From Nepenthes gracilis (taxonomy: Eukaryota > Streptophyta > Magnoliopsida > Caryophyllales > Nepenthaceae): a DNA stretch of 64,000 nucleotides. This document shows positions 25,126-37,500 of this stretch, piece by piece. A program made the position numbers and the translations under genes. A model generated the notes under the pieces. The model saw only the letters and a program-made list of their open reading frames with translations, was not told where the DNA came from and searched no databases. The number at the start of each line of letters is the position of its first letter. The first letter of the stretch is position 1. Location of the stretch: assembly GCA_033239525.1 (NCBI GenBank), contig BSYO01000026.1, positions 2,852,001 through 2,916,000 of the forward strand. Direction: 5' to 3'.

Positions 25126-25583
25126 ATGTCATTGCTGCGGCGTCGAAAGAACTCTGAACCCGGGAAAGGCTCTAGTGAGTCGTCGGAGGCCACTTTCCTC
25201 GATGAAGCTTCGATAAAAGAGAAGGACAGAGGGAGAGTGGAGAAGAGTCAGAGAAAGGAGCAAGCAAAAAACAAGAAGTGGTCGTGCGTGGATAGTTGTT
25301 GTTGGTCCGTTGGCTGGATATGCTCGATTTGGTGGTTCCTTTTGTTTTTTTACAATGCGATGCCGGCGTCGATACCGCAATACGTCACTGAGGCAATAAC
25401 GGGGCCGTTGCCGGACCCTCCCGGCGTGAAGTTACAGAAGGAAGGGTTGAAGGCCAAACACCCAGTGGTTTTCATCCCCGGTATCGTTACTGGAGGGCTT
25501 GAGCTTTGGGAAGGCCACCAGTGTGCTGAGGGGTTGTTTAGGAAGAGGCTTTGGGGAGGCAATTTCGGTGAGGTCTATAAAAG
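25126..25583 (+). CDS. PDAT1: PDAT1 exon 1 (residues 1-153)
   Basis: Encodes the basic N-terminus, the membrane span and the lid motif, and ends ..EVYK plus two bases of Arg153. Donor AG/GTAAGA is strong. Intron phase 2. Confidence 0.95.
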
Positions 25584-28500
25584 GTAAGATTAAAATCCCT
25601 TTTTCATTGCTTTATTGAGGATTTAGTTTTGGAATTTTGATTGTTGTTTGTTCTAGTTTTTCCATATGGAATGGCAAAATCGATGGATCTTGTTGGGAAT
25701 GGAGTTTTGACTGGATGACGTTATGCACTCTGTGAGTGTGATAATCAATTTATGGGCAATGGAATGCATTTTAAGTATTAATTTGAAAACTCTTCTGCTT
25801 TGATATTTTTATAGAAAGTTAAAGTGTTTTTGAGCTTGTTGCTTTTTGGTTCTCTACATTCTGAGACACCTAGAATTATTGAGCAAAAAGGCTGCTGAAT
25901 GTGAAAGTTGAGGTAGTACCTGAAAGTAACTGTTCTGTTGAATGAGAGAAAGACGTGGTGGGCATCCATATGGCAGAGATTTAGAGTGTGTGATGGCTTA
26001 GAGGACTTCTACGAGTAGGTCTTCTACTGGAAGTAGTAAAAGCGACAATTGGTGATAAAAATTGGAGCCCAAGATTAGCTTGGCGAATGGCTTCTCAAAG
26101 GTGGTGCTAATGGTATGCATATTAAGCATGCTTCATAAAGTAGGACTTGAACCGCTTTCTGGTTATTGGTGTGACTATTTATCAACTCAAGATAAAGTTA
26201 TTGTTACCTTTTTCTTGTTTTTTGTGCGGCCACTTCTCAGCGAAACATCAATGCACTAGTTCAAGGCATAACCTATTATAATCAGATCAACAGCAAGGAA
26301 AATGAATGTCACGTTCCAAAACCAAAACCCTTTTTTTTTATCCGAAATCACTAAGATCCAACTAAAAAAACCCAAAACTAGATCGGACGTGAACGAACCA
26401 AACCTAAAGCAGTGAAAGACCACAAATCACAGTGGATACAAGGTCTAATTGAATTAATCTTACCCAGTCTCCAAACAATAATAAAACCTGCTCAAACCTA
26501 ATTAACCCACAAGGAAAAACGTTGAAAAAATATTTAACAATCACAATATGAGACCTAGGCAAATTTGAACAATATGATAATCTTAAATACAAATGTAAAC
26601 TGCCATAATTGAATATACAATAAACCCAAAATACAAATCCCAAAATAAATCAAATACAAATTTGATTATAAAGTCTAAATCCAAATTTAACTAAGTCAAG
26701 TCGTCAAACCATCCTCTATCCAAATCCTGTAAATCTTTAAAACCCTTTAATCCAAAAGAGGTCAGAAATAAAATAAAATTATGAGCCTAAAGTTTAACAA
26801 GTATATTTATATATATGATAACAAATACAAGTCCATCAATTAGTCTAAAGTATAAAATCATCCAAATCTAAAGGCTTAAAAGTTAGATCAAATCCAAAAT
26901 CGGATAAATCTGAATATTAATTAAAGTTTGTAAATATCAAAAATCAAATATCTCAAATATCAAAGCATATGCAAGTAAAATTTCAAAAATCCAAAAACAT
27001 GCTAGAATGGAGAACCAATGATCAAAAGACTAACTTTAAGAAAGCATAACACATACTTCTGGTAACTTTAGGCCAAAGTATTATTATTTAAACTCATAAA
27101 CGGGTCGTCTATATATTACTCTTTATAGACGGGATTAAATGTCAATTTCTTTTGCTACTTGTGGGGATATTTGTAATCCTCAAATCTGTTTAAATATATT
27201 ACATTCGAATATATTGTTTAGTTTAATTCCTTACAATGATTCTAAAAAATATACCAAATCGAAAAACTTTATAACAAAAGGCTCAAAATTTCTCCTCTCT
27301 ATAGGAACAGTACAAAACTTCAATTCTGTGAGAAATACAAATACAAAACTTTTCATCCGATGGAAAAGTCAAATCAAATATCAAAACAGAGTCCAATACA
27401 AAGTACATTTATGAGCTATCACATGTAAGGCCCAAGTGCACAAGTTCATCACTTTTTCTTTGCAAACATTTTTATATATGAATATATTATCTTAAAATTT
27501 TTACTTATTTAGTGAAAACGAATAAACCTTTAAATAATCTGCCAAAACCAAACAAAATTTCAAAACCTTCGGTAAAAACAACATGCACGTAATATTATTC
27601 AAAATGAGGAAACAGAAAGGCCACATGCGTGTATATCAAACAAGAAATGTGAACGCAATTAGAGGATTCTGAAAATAGACCGAAAAATAGATTTAGAAAT
27701 ACTTACCTAAACCTTCTGATCTAACAGATTTGACTCCGAAAGGATTCAAAATCCTCTTCTTTTTCTTTCTCTCTCCTCTTCTTCTTCCTCTCATTTTCTC
27801 CCTCTCTCTTCTTTCTCCTTTTTCTCCCTAAAACAATGAACAGTGCACACAGGTGCATTTTTGTAACCCAATCTACGCACGTTAAGTGCCATTTTTAAAC
27901 CTCATTCGCACACGAGCACTGCATGGGCGCACATCAAGTGCTCTCAGTCTGCCCAAAACAATATAAACGTCTTAAAAGCACACATTAGGTATGCGCATTT
28001 GCCTTAGAGACGCATGAGCACAAATTAGGCGTCCTTCATGCGCAGACCCTAATTCCTAAAAATCAAATCTCTCCTCAATTTTGATCATGCAGTTATTTTT
28101 AAATTAACCTAAAATTATATTAATGACATCATAAATCATATACAAAATATAGGGCATTACAATGAAACTAATCTATAAGAAGAAAACTATCAACTCTGAG
28201 TAATCTCAGAATTGATATGCAAGACTATAGTTTGTATGCTGCTAGTGGAAATCCGCAAAATTGAGTTCCCCTCTCTTCAGACTGGTAGACCTCAGCAGCA
28301 AAAGAAGCACTTTTGTTCTTCTTTTGCATTTCGGAATCAGCCATTTGACTTCCCTGTCTCAATCTGATGTCTGCTGACATTGTAATGCAGTTTCAGCAAC
28401 CACATCTAAATAGAAAGCACACTTAATTAGAGGTGATTAAGAGATTCATCATTTCCATTACAGAGCTTAGGAATAGTATAATTTGTAATACCCCACTCAA

Positions 28501-31500
28501 TGAGAACATCATAGTTCTGTAGTACATTTGAGAGCTTTCCGCAAAATAAGTGAGTTCTTAGGTGTGGCTGCTGTGCTTTGCACCAAATTTCTCCAAGCAT
28601 CAAGAAATGATCTCTAATCATTCTGCAAGACGTCTTGATAGAACAACAGCATTTTTCGACTGTATATAAGTTGCTTTCCTGCCCTCCTTAGTGCTAATAT
28701 TTTACCTAACTTCTAGAACCATTTCACTCATTCTATACCAGATTGCTTTGTCCAAGACTGTTTCAAACCATTCCAGTTTTCTGGCCTTGATAGAAAATCA
28801 CATATCCAAATTAGCCTACTTGACAGAGTGCCTCATGCCCCCAAAACTCCAACATGCTGGTACTGGTGGTAAACCACTTAGGTTGATATGCAAAAGATGA
28901 TTGCCACTCCAATGTGTGAAGGAGAATCATACTCCTGTACTTACATGCCTAACACTCGTACCCAAGTGTTTATATCATAGTTGAGTTAACCTTTTTTATG
29001 GACTGTAATCATAAGAACTGGATCTGGGGCCTGGCATGAAAGATTTGTGTAAGATACTGATGGGAATCAGTAGGCTTACATGGTTGAATCAGGAGGAAAA
29101 AAGAAGAAGAAAGAGAATCAAAAGAGAAGATTCGAGAGGGAGTTCAGAACATAAGAGGTGCTGGAGTGAATTTCACAAGGAAATCTTCATTCAACGTATG
29201 TATGATTACATGTACTTTGACTTTTTGTAATAGCTTTCATCTGATTATTCAACAACAATAGTAAGTCGGTTAAGAGATACAAGTGGATTTTTATTACAGC
29301 CACAATTGACAAATCATCTTAACTACTCTAATTGAATACTACTTGCTCTGAGCAGCTGCCTTGCTTGTGCCTCGGATCTGTTATTGTTGAGATGGATCTG
29401 TCACATCATTCTCTTGCTGAGCTGTCTTTTGATGATCCAGGCTAATCTGCTGATCTGGTTAATTGCATTTTGCTGCTTCTGTTTGGTTGATGTAAGTGGT
29501 CACAGAGTCTTCTGCTATTGTAGAATGGCAGCCGGTACCCTGCAGAGAACAGCATCCTTGTCTTCAATGATAGAAATTGTTTGATGATGAAATCAGTGTC
29601 TTCCCAAGTTGTATCAGCTGTGGAGAGACCTGGCCAATGAATTAACATCTGTGGGACTGTTAGTGTCGATTGTTCTGGTATCCAGAATTGCCTTTGGACA
29701 ATTGAGAAAACAGTCATGCACATCTGTGAGAAGTAGATGAGGATGTGGAGCAATCTGTGGGCTAATAGTCTTTTTTAGCAATGACACGTGAAAAACTGGA
29801 TGGATGCGGCAGTCTGGTGGTGAAGTGATCTTATAAGAAACTGTTCCAATCTCTCTCTCTCTCTCAATTGGAAATGGGCCATAATATTGAAAGGAAAGTT
29901 TCATATTCTTCCTGATTTATAATGAGATCTGCCTGTATGTTTGAAGCTTCAAGTGAACTGGATCTTCTACTGCAAATGATTTCTCACTTGTGTGCTTATA
30001 AGCATAGATGGGCATTCTGTTTTGAGCCAGTGTCAATTGCTCTTTAAGGAGTTGACTGATTGCTTGTCTTTCCTGTAATATTGATTCCACAGCAGCTACT
30101 GAATTAGCTTGAGTAGTACTGCATTCCAAGTAAGGGGGAGGAAAACCATATAGAGTCTGGAAGAGGGTTCATGCAGATTGTAGTACGAAAAGTAGTATTA
30201 TACCACCATTCAGCCAAGAATAGCCGTTACTATTACTGCTTTGGTTTGTGACTTGCCATGCACCTGATCCAAACATTATTTCACATTTTCTAATTGACTA
30301 TTTGTTTTAGGGTGGTAAGAGATGCTGATGTAGAGAGGGAGGGGAAAATTAGGGAAGAAAGATTAGAGGGGTAGAGATAAGAATAAAGGCCAGAGGGGTA
30401 GGGACAAGAAAGAGAATAAACCAAGGGAGAGAAGGGGAAGGAGGTCACAAAGATTTGATCGCATTCAATGTCTCAAAATATTTATCAATTCCATTTAATA
30501 TTAGAGTTAGAGTCCTTATATAGAGAACATCTATCCTAAGTAAATTAGAAAATAAATATAATTTTTTAATTAATAATATCTTAAAATTAGAAAATAATCT
30601 CTCTCAAAATAAAAATAAAATAAAATCTTTCCTAAGATAAAAATAAAATCAAACCAAATAAAATTTCACCTAATAAAATAAAATAAAATCTCCCTTTCTG
30701 AAAATAAAAAATAAAATCTCACTAAATAAAATCTCTCAAATAAAATCAAAATCAAATAAAATAAAATATTTTCTAATAAAAAAAAATTAAATTTATTTTA
30801 ATTTAAAATATTTTTGATATCCGCATCAATTCTCCCCTAATGGGTGGGACTTGACCTTGTCGAGTAAAAATTTATATTGTTAATTCTCCAACCACAAGTT
30901 GTGGGGCTTATAATTCATAGCAAGAGCAATTATGACAGTTTAATTAACTATTGTTGCACCCAAAAGAAGAATTGCCGTTTTTTCCCATTGGGCATCATTG
31001 AAAGTGACATCTGCAGTTTTGGAGTACTCACTCTTACAATGCAATGCAACATATTCTATATCCCCAGAAAAAGAGAAAAATTCATTGATGTCTCGATGTG
31101 ATGCACAAAAGGACAGATTGCAAACTTTCACAGTTCTTATTGACATGGAATTTGATGCAGGGGAGGGGTGGCAAGGGGAAGGCAGGAGAGAAGGAGAAAG
31201 GGGATAAATAGGAAGGGAACAAAGAGAGGTGAGAAATAGAAGGATCAAGAGAGAAAAAAAGACAATCACAATTTGATATAGGAAAGGGAAATTTGATGTC
31301 TCTTACTTTTTTTTTTTTTTTTTTCAACAACAAGGCAGATTAGGAGCTATCTCTATAGGAACAATTGAGAAGACTGATTTTTTGTCTATGTAGGAACAAT
31401 AGAGACATATTGTTCAACAAGAATTTTTTTTTTTTTTTTTGGCTCAAAATAATCATAACGCAGAAATAGAGGATATACCGCCTACTAGAGGAAGAGGCGA

Positions 31501-34500
31501 ATTGGATGTGATGGTGTGGGACGGTGAGACGGCGGAGTTGGTGATGCTGCTGGTGGCACCAGACGAACGTCGCAGGTTGGACAGTGGGTGGTGTGGGTGG
31601 TGGGGTGGTAACGTTGTTGGTGAGGATGGGGATGTTACTGGTAGAGATGATGCCATTGCTAATAGGGTGGTGATATTGTTGAAGGCAAAAATGGGTAAGA
31701 TTTTATCTCTAATTCCAATTTGATGTAGGGAGGAAAGGGAAAAGTAGGGAAGAAGATTAGAGGGCTAGAGACAAGAAAGAGAATAAACCAAGGGGGAGAA
31801 GGGGAAGGAGGTTACAAACATTTGATTGTATTCAATGTTTCAAAATATTCATCAATTCCATTTAATATTAGAGTTAGAATCCTTATATAGAGAACCTTTA
31901 TCCTAGGTAAATTAAGAAATAAATATAATTTCCTAATTAATAATATCTCAAAATTAGAAAATAATATCTCTCAAAATAAAAATAAAATAAAATCTTTCCT
32001 AAGATAAAAATAAAGTCAAACCAAAAAATCTCGTAAAATAAAATAAAATAAAATCTCATTTTCTTAAGATAAAAAATAAAATCTCACCAAATAAAATCTC
32101 TCAAATAAAATCAAAATCAAATAAAGTAAAATCTTTTTTAATTAAAGAAAATCAAATTTATTTTAATTTGAAATATTTTCAATATCCGCATCAGATGCTC
32201 ATGTGAAGTTTGGAACCGAAGCCCTTAAATAAACCATGCCGCATAAACTCGTGAAGACCTTGTCTGGATATGTGACAATTGAAGGAGTGTCGTGTAGTTG
32301 GGCAATGTGATCTAAGAATAGTTGAGCCACAGCATGTTGAGTAAATGGATGACTCAAGGGAATGAAATGTGCATATTTGGTAAAATCATTAACAACTACC
32401 AAATGGAAGTCTTCCATCCCAATCATGGCAGACCCTCAATGAAATCAATGGTGATATTTGACCATGGTTGCAGGGGAATAGGAAGTGGCTGAAGGAGACC
32501 TGTATACTACACGTTCATTTTCCTTCTTTGACAAATGTCGCAGCCTGAAACAAAGCAATAAATAACACGTCTGAGGCCAATCCAACAAAGTAGTCCTTGC
32601 ATCCTTTTACATGTTCCCACAATGCCAGAGTGACCTCTCACAACTGAAGAATGTAATGAAGATAGAAATGTGCTTCTGATTTCATTACCATAGCCCATAT
32701 AAAAAGCTTTGTGATATCTGAGGATATCCTCACAGTATGAGAATGGAGGTTTAGTCTCGGGATTAACTGTCAAAAAGGTGATCATTTTTTGCAGAAAATG
32801 GATCATGTTAGTAGCTGCAATGGCGTCACAGTCTGCTGATTCAGGGGTATCCTCAGCGGTTGATTGTCTATAGAGTGCATCAGCTACTACATAACCAACC
32901 CCTTTTTGTGTTGAATTATGTACTGGAGGCCTAAGAGCCTGGTCGGACTCTTTTGCTGCAAAATAGTAGTCATCCTCTGTTCAAGGAGATGTTTGAGGCT
33001 GGAATTATTTGTTTTAATGCTGAATGGTCCCCCTTGTAAGTAATGCTTGTACTTTCGTATTGTGAACAAGATTGCCATTAATTCTTTCTCATTGATGGAT
33101 AGCCCCCTGCACTTTGGCCCAAAATCCTTGCTGAGAAATGCCAGAGCTCTATTGCACTGCACTAGGTTAGCTCCCATGCCATGAGCTAAAGGCATCAGTT
33201 TCCAATACAAAGGGCTTGGAAAATTCCGGAAGTGCTAAGACTGGACCTTCTGTCATGGCAGGTTTTAGTTGCTTAAAACCTATAGTAGCAGATGTATTCC
33301 AGTGAAAGGCATCTCTCTTCAGGATATATGTAAGGAGCTTGCACATTGATCCTTGTGATGGATGAATTTTTTGTAATACCCAGCGAGTCTCCAAAATCCC
33401 CTTAATGCTTTCTGTGTTTTGGAAAGTGGCCAAGAGGACATAGCAGTAACTTTGGAAGGATCAGTAGCAACTCCGTCTTTAGTAATGATGTGACCAAGTT
33501 ATTCCACTTGGGTTTGACTGAAAGAACTTATGGAATGTTTGGCAAGAAGTTGATGTTGTCTCAAATTGTGAAAAACAGTCAAGAGGTGTGAGATAAGTAT
33601 CCATAGAACGGTTGTAAATCAGGTTGTTGTCAAAGAAAATGAGCGCAACCTTCCTCAGGTATGGGGCAAATATGTGATTCATTGAAGATTGGAAGGTTGT
33701 TGGAGCATTGGTTAATCCAAATGGCATGACATTGAATTCAAGATGGCCATGGTGTGTTCAGAAGGCTATTTTGGGAATATCATCAGGATGCACTCTAGTA
33801 TGATGATAGCCTGCTCTAAGGTCCAGTTTTAGGATAAACAACTCCATATTTTATCTAAAAGATCACCAATGATAGGAATGGGAAATTTGTTTTTGATGGT
33901 AAAGTTGTTGAGTTGGCTATAGTCCTCACAATCTACGAGTATTGTCCTTATTTTTTACTAAAAGGACTGGGGAGGCAAATGGTCTGGAGCTGGGCTGGAT
34001 GATGGGGAGCATTTGTGGTACTAGTTTCTCAGTTTCATTTTTATGGAAATGACTACACCATGCTACAAAGTTGTCATTGCGTTTAAAGTATAGTCCCATG
34101 GTTTTCTTTCGGTCCAGGGTTAGTAAAAGTGTTTGCTCCAGTGGAAGTAGTTGGTTTCTGTGGACGGTAAGGAAGAAGCATTTTAATCTGTGGAAGCAAC
34201 AGGGTTCTTGGTAGTGTATGAGGAAAATATGGTGTTAGTCTTTGTTTCCCTTATCATTGCTTGTAGTAAATGTTCCTGCAGTTTTGCAATCTGAAAGGCA
34301 TGAGCCAAGGTTTGTGGCTGCATAATTTGTATCATAGGTATGAGCTCCTCCTTACGGCCATTTATGAGACTGGACACAAGACAATTCAGATAGGGAAGAG
34401 TTGAGGCCAAGCATGTGTGATTTTAGGTCCTCAAATTGTTCTTGATAATCATGAACTGTGTGCCTTTGGTTCAATCTATTGAATACTTGAATCACATCAT

Positions 34501-37500
34501 TAACTGTAGGATCACAAAATCATCAGCACACATCACTTTTGAAAACATCTCAAGGAACAAATCCTTGTTGCAGCACATAGCAATGACACTATTTCTGCCA
34601 GGTCTTTCAAGAACATGGGAGCGATGTCCATCTGCTGTCTTTCAGGGATCTTGTATAGCAGAAGATACTTTGTGCGCTTTCTAATCCAACCTCTTGGGTT
34701 GTCTCCATTAAATGACTGAAAATTAAGCTTAGGAAGAAAGGAATGACGCCTGTGATAATAGAATTCACTTGTATCTAGAACTCTGTGTGAAAATATGTGG
34801 TCTGTAGTTGTTTTCTAGAGGAATCGTGGTAGCATGAGAATTTAATGCTTGAATTTTGGAGAGTTTCTTTGTTTCCATTTCAAAGGGATATTTAACCAAC
34901 CAGGTCTTGCTAGTTCTTGGTGATGGATTGATGAAATACCTGGTTCTGTTCTTGCAAGGATGCTATGTAGTGGCCTGAAAGGCGGCAAAATCATCTTTGG
35001 GAGATTGTTGCAGCTGTGCGTGGTTGGCTGCTTTCCATTGTTGGAGGTGCTCATCCATTTTTCGAGTTCTGGTCATGGATTGATTGACTCCAGAACCAAG
35101 AGTAATATAAATCTGATATCAATTGTAAGATACTGATGGGAATCTGTAGGCTTAAACAATTGAATCAGGAGGCAGAAAAAGAAGATAGGAAGAATCAGAT
35201 GAGAAGAATCAGATGAGAAGAATCGAGAGGGAGTTCAGAACGTAAGAGGTTTTGGAGGGAATTTCACGAGGAAATCCGTACCTTCGTTCGAAATATGTAT
35301 GATTACATGTACATTGCCTTTTATAGTCTGAGTATAGCTTTCATCTGATTATTAAACAACAATAGTAAGTCAGATAAGAGATACAGCTGGATCAACTACA
35401 ACCACAATTGACAAAACCGCTTAACTAACTACTCTAGCTAAATTCTACACACTCTGAGCAGCTTCCTTGCCTGTGCTCCCGATTTGTTATTGCTGAGATG
35501 GATCTGCTACATCATTCTCTAGCTGAGCTGTTTTCTGATGATCTGGCCTGCTCAGCTGATTTGGTTAATTGCCTCTTGACGCTTCTGTTCTGTTATCTAT
35601 CGTCACCCAGCTTACCGCTATTGTAGTATGACAACCGGCTGTGAGGGATGAGACAATGTGATTGTAGCATCAGTGGATAAGGGTTTCGGTTGAGCATTCA
35701 TGGTTCATTATTTACTCTTCTTGTTCTATGATTATTTTTTGATATGAGAGATTTTTCATTTTTGGTAACACATTTTTTATTTTTTGAAATGAAAGATTTT
35801 TTAAGTTACTCAATAAGACACTAAACAAAGCTGGAGTGCATACATTCTCATCTGACTAAATACTTAGTCCTTGAGAATTCAGATCACTTATATAAATATG
35901 TGGCGTATATTCTCTTCTTTGCATATCCACTACCAAAACTGTGTGCTAAGAATATAGGATCCATTTCAATAGTTCTCAATTAAATACAACTTGCTAAGTA
36001 TAATGGGTAACCGATTTCTTCCTATTGCTCCTTCCATATTATGCTTTCTAGGTTTGAAATGGTCAGTGATGTTCATAGAAACCTATTCTATAGGCTTACG
36101 CACTCTAAGTAGCTGGTAGCTACACAATTCAGGCTATATTATTAACTTCGGTCAGTCCAATGTTGCTTCATCCAATTTGTTTTAGTGAACCTGAATGAGC
36201 TGAAATCTTTATTTACTTGGATCTTTGTGATCAAGTTTAGTGAATCCTTGTCATAACACTACCCTCCCTGTGGGCTTCCACCACAGTCCACCTGACACCA
36301 GATGCAAATACACAATGTGCATTCCAGCACGTGGAGAAACATCACACACCCATCATTTTTGTCAGGGCCTCAATACATTTGCACTGAACTGCTTTCCATA
36401 AATTATAATTGTTTATATAATTGGTCTGATTGAAGCAGATATTTATACATTTATCTGGGTCCCCGATGTAAAACCTCCTTTGGTCTATAAAAGTTGTGGT
36501 AATGCTGGTAAACTTATTGTTTAATGCTTCTCTTTTCTCCTCACATCACTTAACATTTGCAGACCTCTATGCTGGGTTGAGCACATGTCACTGGACAATG
36601 TCACGGGACTTGATCCTCCCGGTATAAGGGTCAGGCCTGTCTCTGGGCTTGTGGCAGCTGATTATTTTGCACCTGGTTATTTTGTATGGGCAGTTTTGAT
36701 TGCTAATTTGGCTCGCATTGGATATGAGGGGAAGACCATGTATATGGCTGCATATGATTGGAGAATATCTTTCCAGAACACTGAGGTATTCATCAGTTTA
36801 ATCGAAAATAGTTTTCATTTATCTGCTCTGTGATATGCACTAAAGTCTATAGTAGTTCTAATTCTGAGAAATCTCTTTTAATTTCTTGTAAACAAAATTT
36901 GTCAGGTAAGGGACCTAACTCTTAGCCGAATGAAAAGTAACATAGAACTTATGGTTGCTACAAATGGTGGGAACAAGGTGATTGTCATTCCACACTCAAT
37001 GGGTGCTCTGTACTTTCTACATTTTATGAAATGGGTCGAAGCACCATCTCCAATGGGTGGTGGGGGTGGATCAGATTGGTGTTCTAAGCATGTAAAAGCA
37101 GTGATGAACATTGGGGCACCATTTTTAGGTGTTCCAAAAGCTGTTTCTGGACTTTTTTCTGCTGAAGCCAAGGACATTGCTGTTGCCAGGTCTCTTTCTC
37201 TCTCTCTGTCATTGTGACACTGGGCAATTGTTGACCATGCTTGCTGTTTGTAATATGGTTGGGTGGTATCATATAGCTTCACATCGTGAGTTGGATAAGT
37301 GGTCATGTGTTCAAGGCTTCCCATTTGCGAACTTTGAGTCTTGGGAAGTCAATTGAGTAGCCCCATGCCTACACCGGAAGGGGCTGTTCTGTGGTTTGAC
37401 CCGTAACCTTTAGGTTACAATAGAGTAACTTTAACATTGCACTTAGGCTCATCATCCACAAGTTGAACTCGTGGACTACAATTAAATTTGCGGTTACATA

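Larger units (their letters stand above)
30326..32193 (-). mobile_element. Nested non-autonomous LTR retrotransposon carrying host gene sequence
   Basis: LTRs 30326-30828 and 31721-32193 (503 and 473 bp) start TGATGTAG and end CCGCATCA. A perfect GATGC duplication flanks the element (30321-30325 and 32194-32198), and the host integrase gene is interrupted. AGGGGAGAAT on the - strand abuts the left LTR as a polypurine tract and is identical to that of the Tekay element at 53050-53059. A primer site resembling TGGTATCAGAG is seen in decayed form next to the right LTR. The 892-bp interior lacks pol; it holds an RRM gene fragment (30890-31146), two poly-T runs and a Gly/Pro-rich stretch. Confidence 0.9.
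29048..35655 (-). mobile_element. Ty3/gypsy chromovirus (Reina-like) in PDAT1 intron 1
   Basis: LTRs at 29048-29551 and 35124-35655 share more than 400 bp in order, from TGTAAGATACTGATGGGAA to terminal ACA. Flanks ATTTG and ATGTG are a target duplication with one difference. A decayed Met-tRNA primer site (complement of about 35110-35122) lies inside the right LTR, giving - orientation, antisense to PDAT1. Gag, RT, RNase H, integrase and a chromodomain follow in chromovirus order, all broken. A second element (30326-32193) is nested within its integrase. The small size and short LTRs suggest the Reina clade, by inference. Confidence 0.87.

Noticed and set aside
25129..25562. - strand frames opposite PDAT1 exon 1
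   Set aside because: Mirror of a conserved coding exon; no domain or splice logic of their own.
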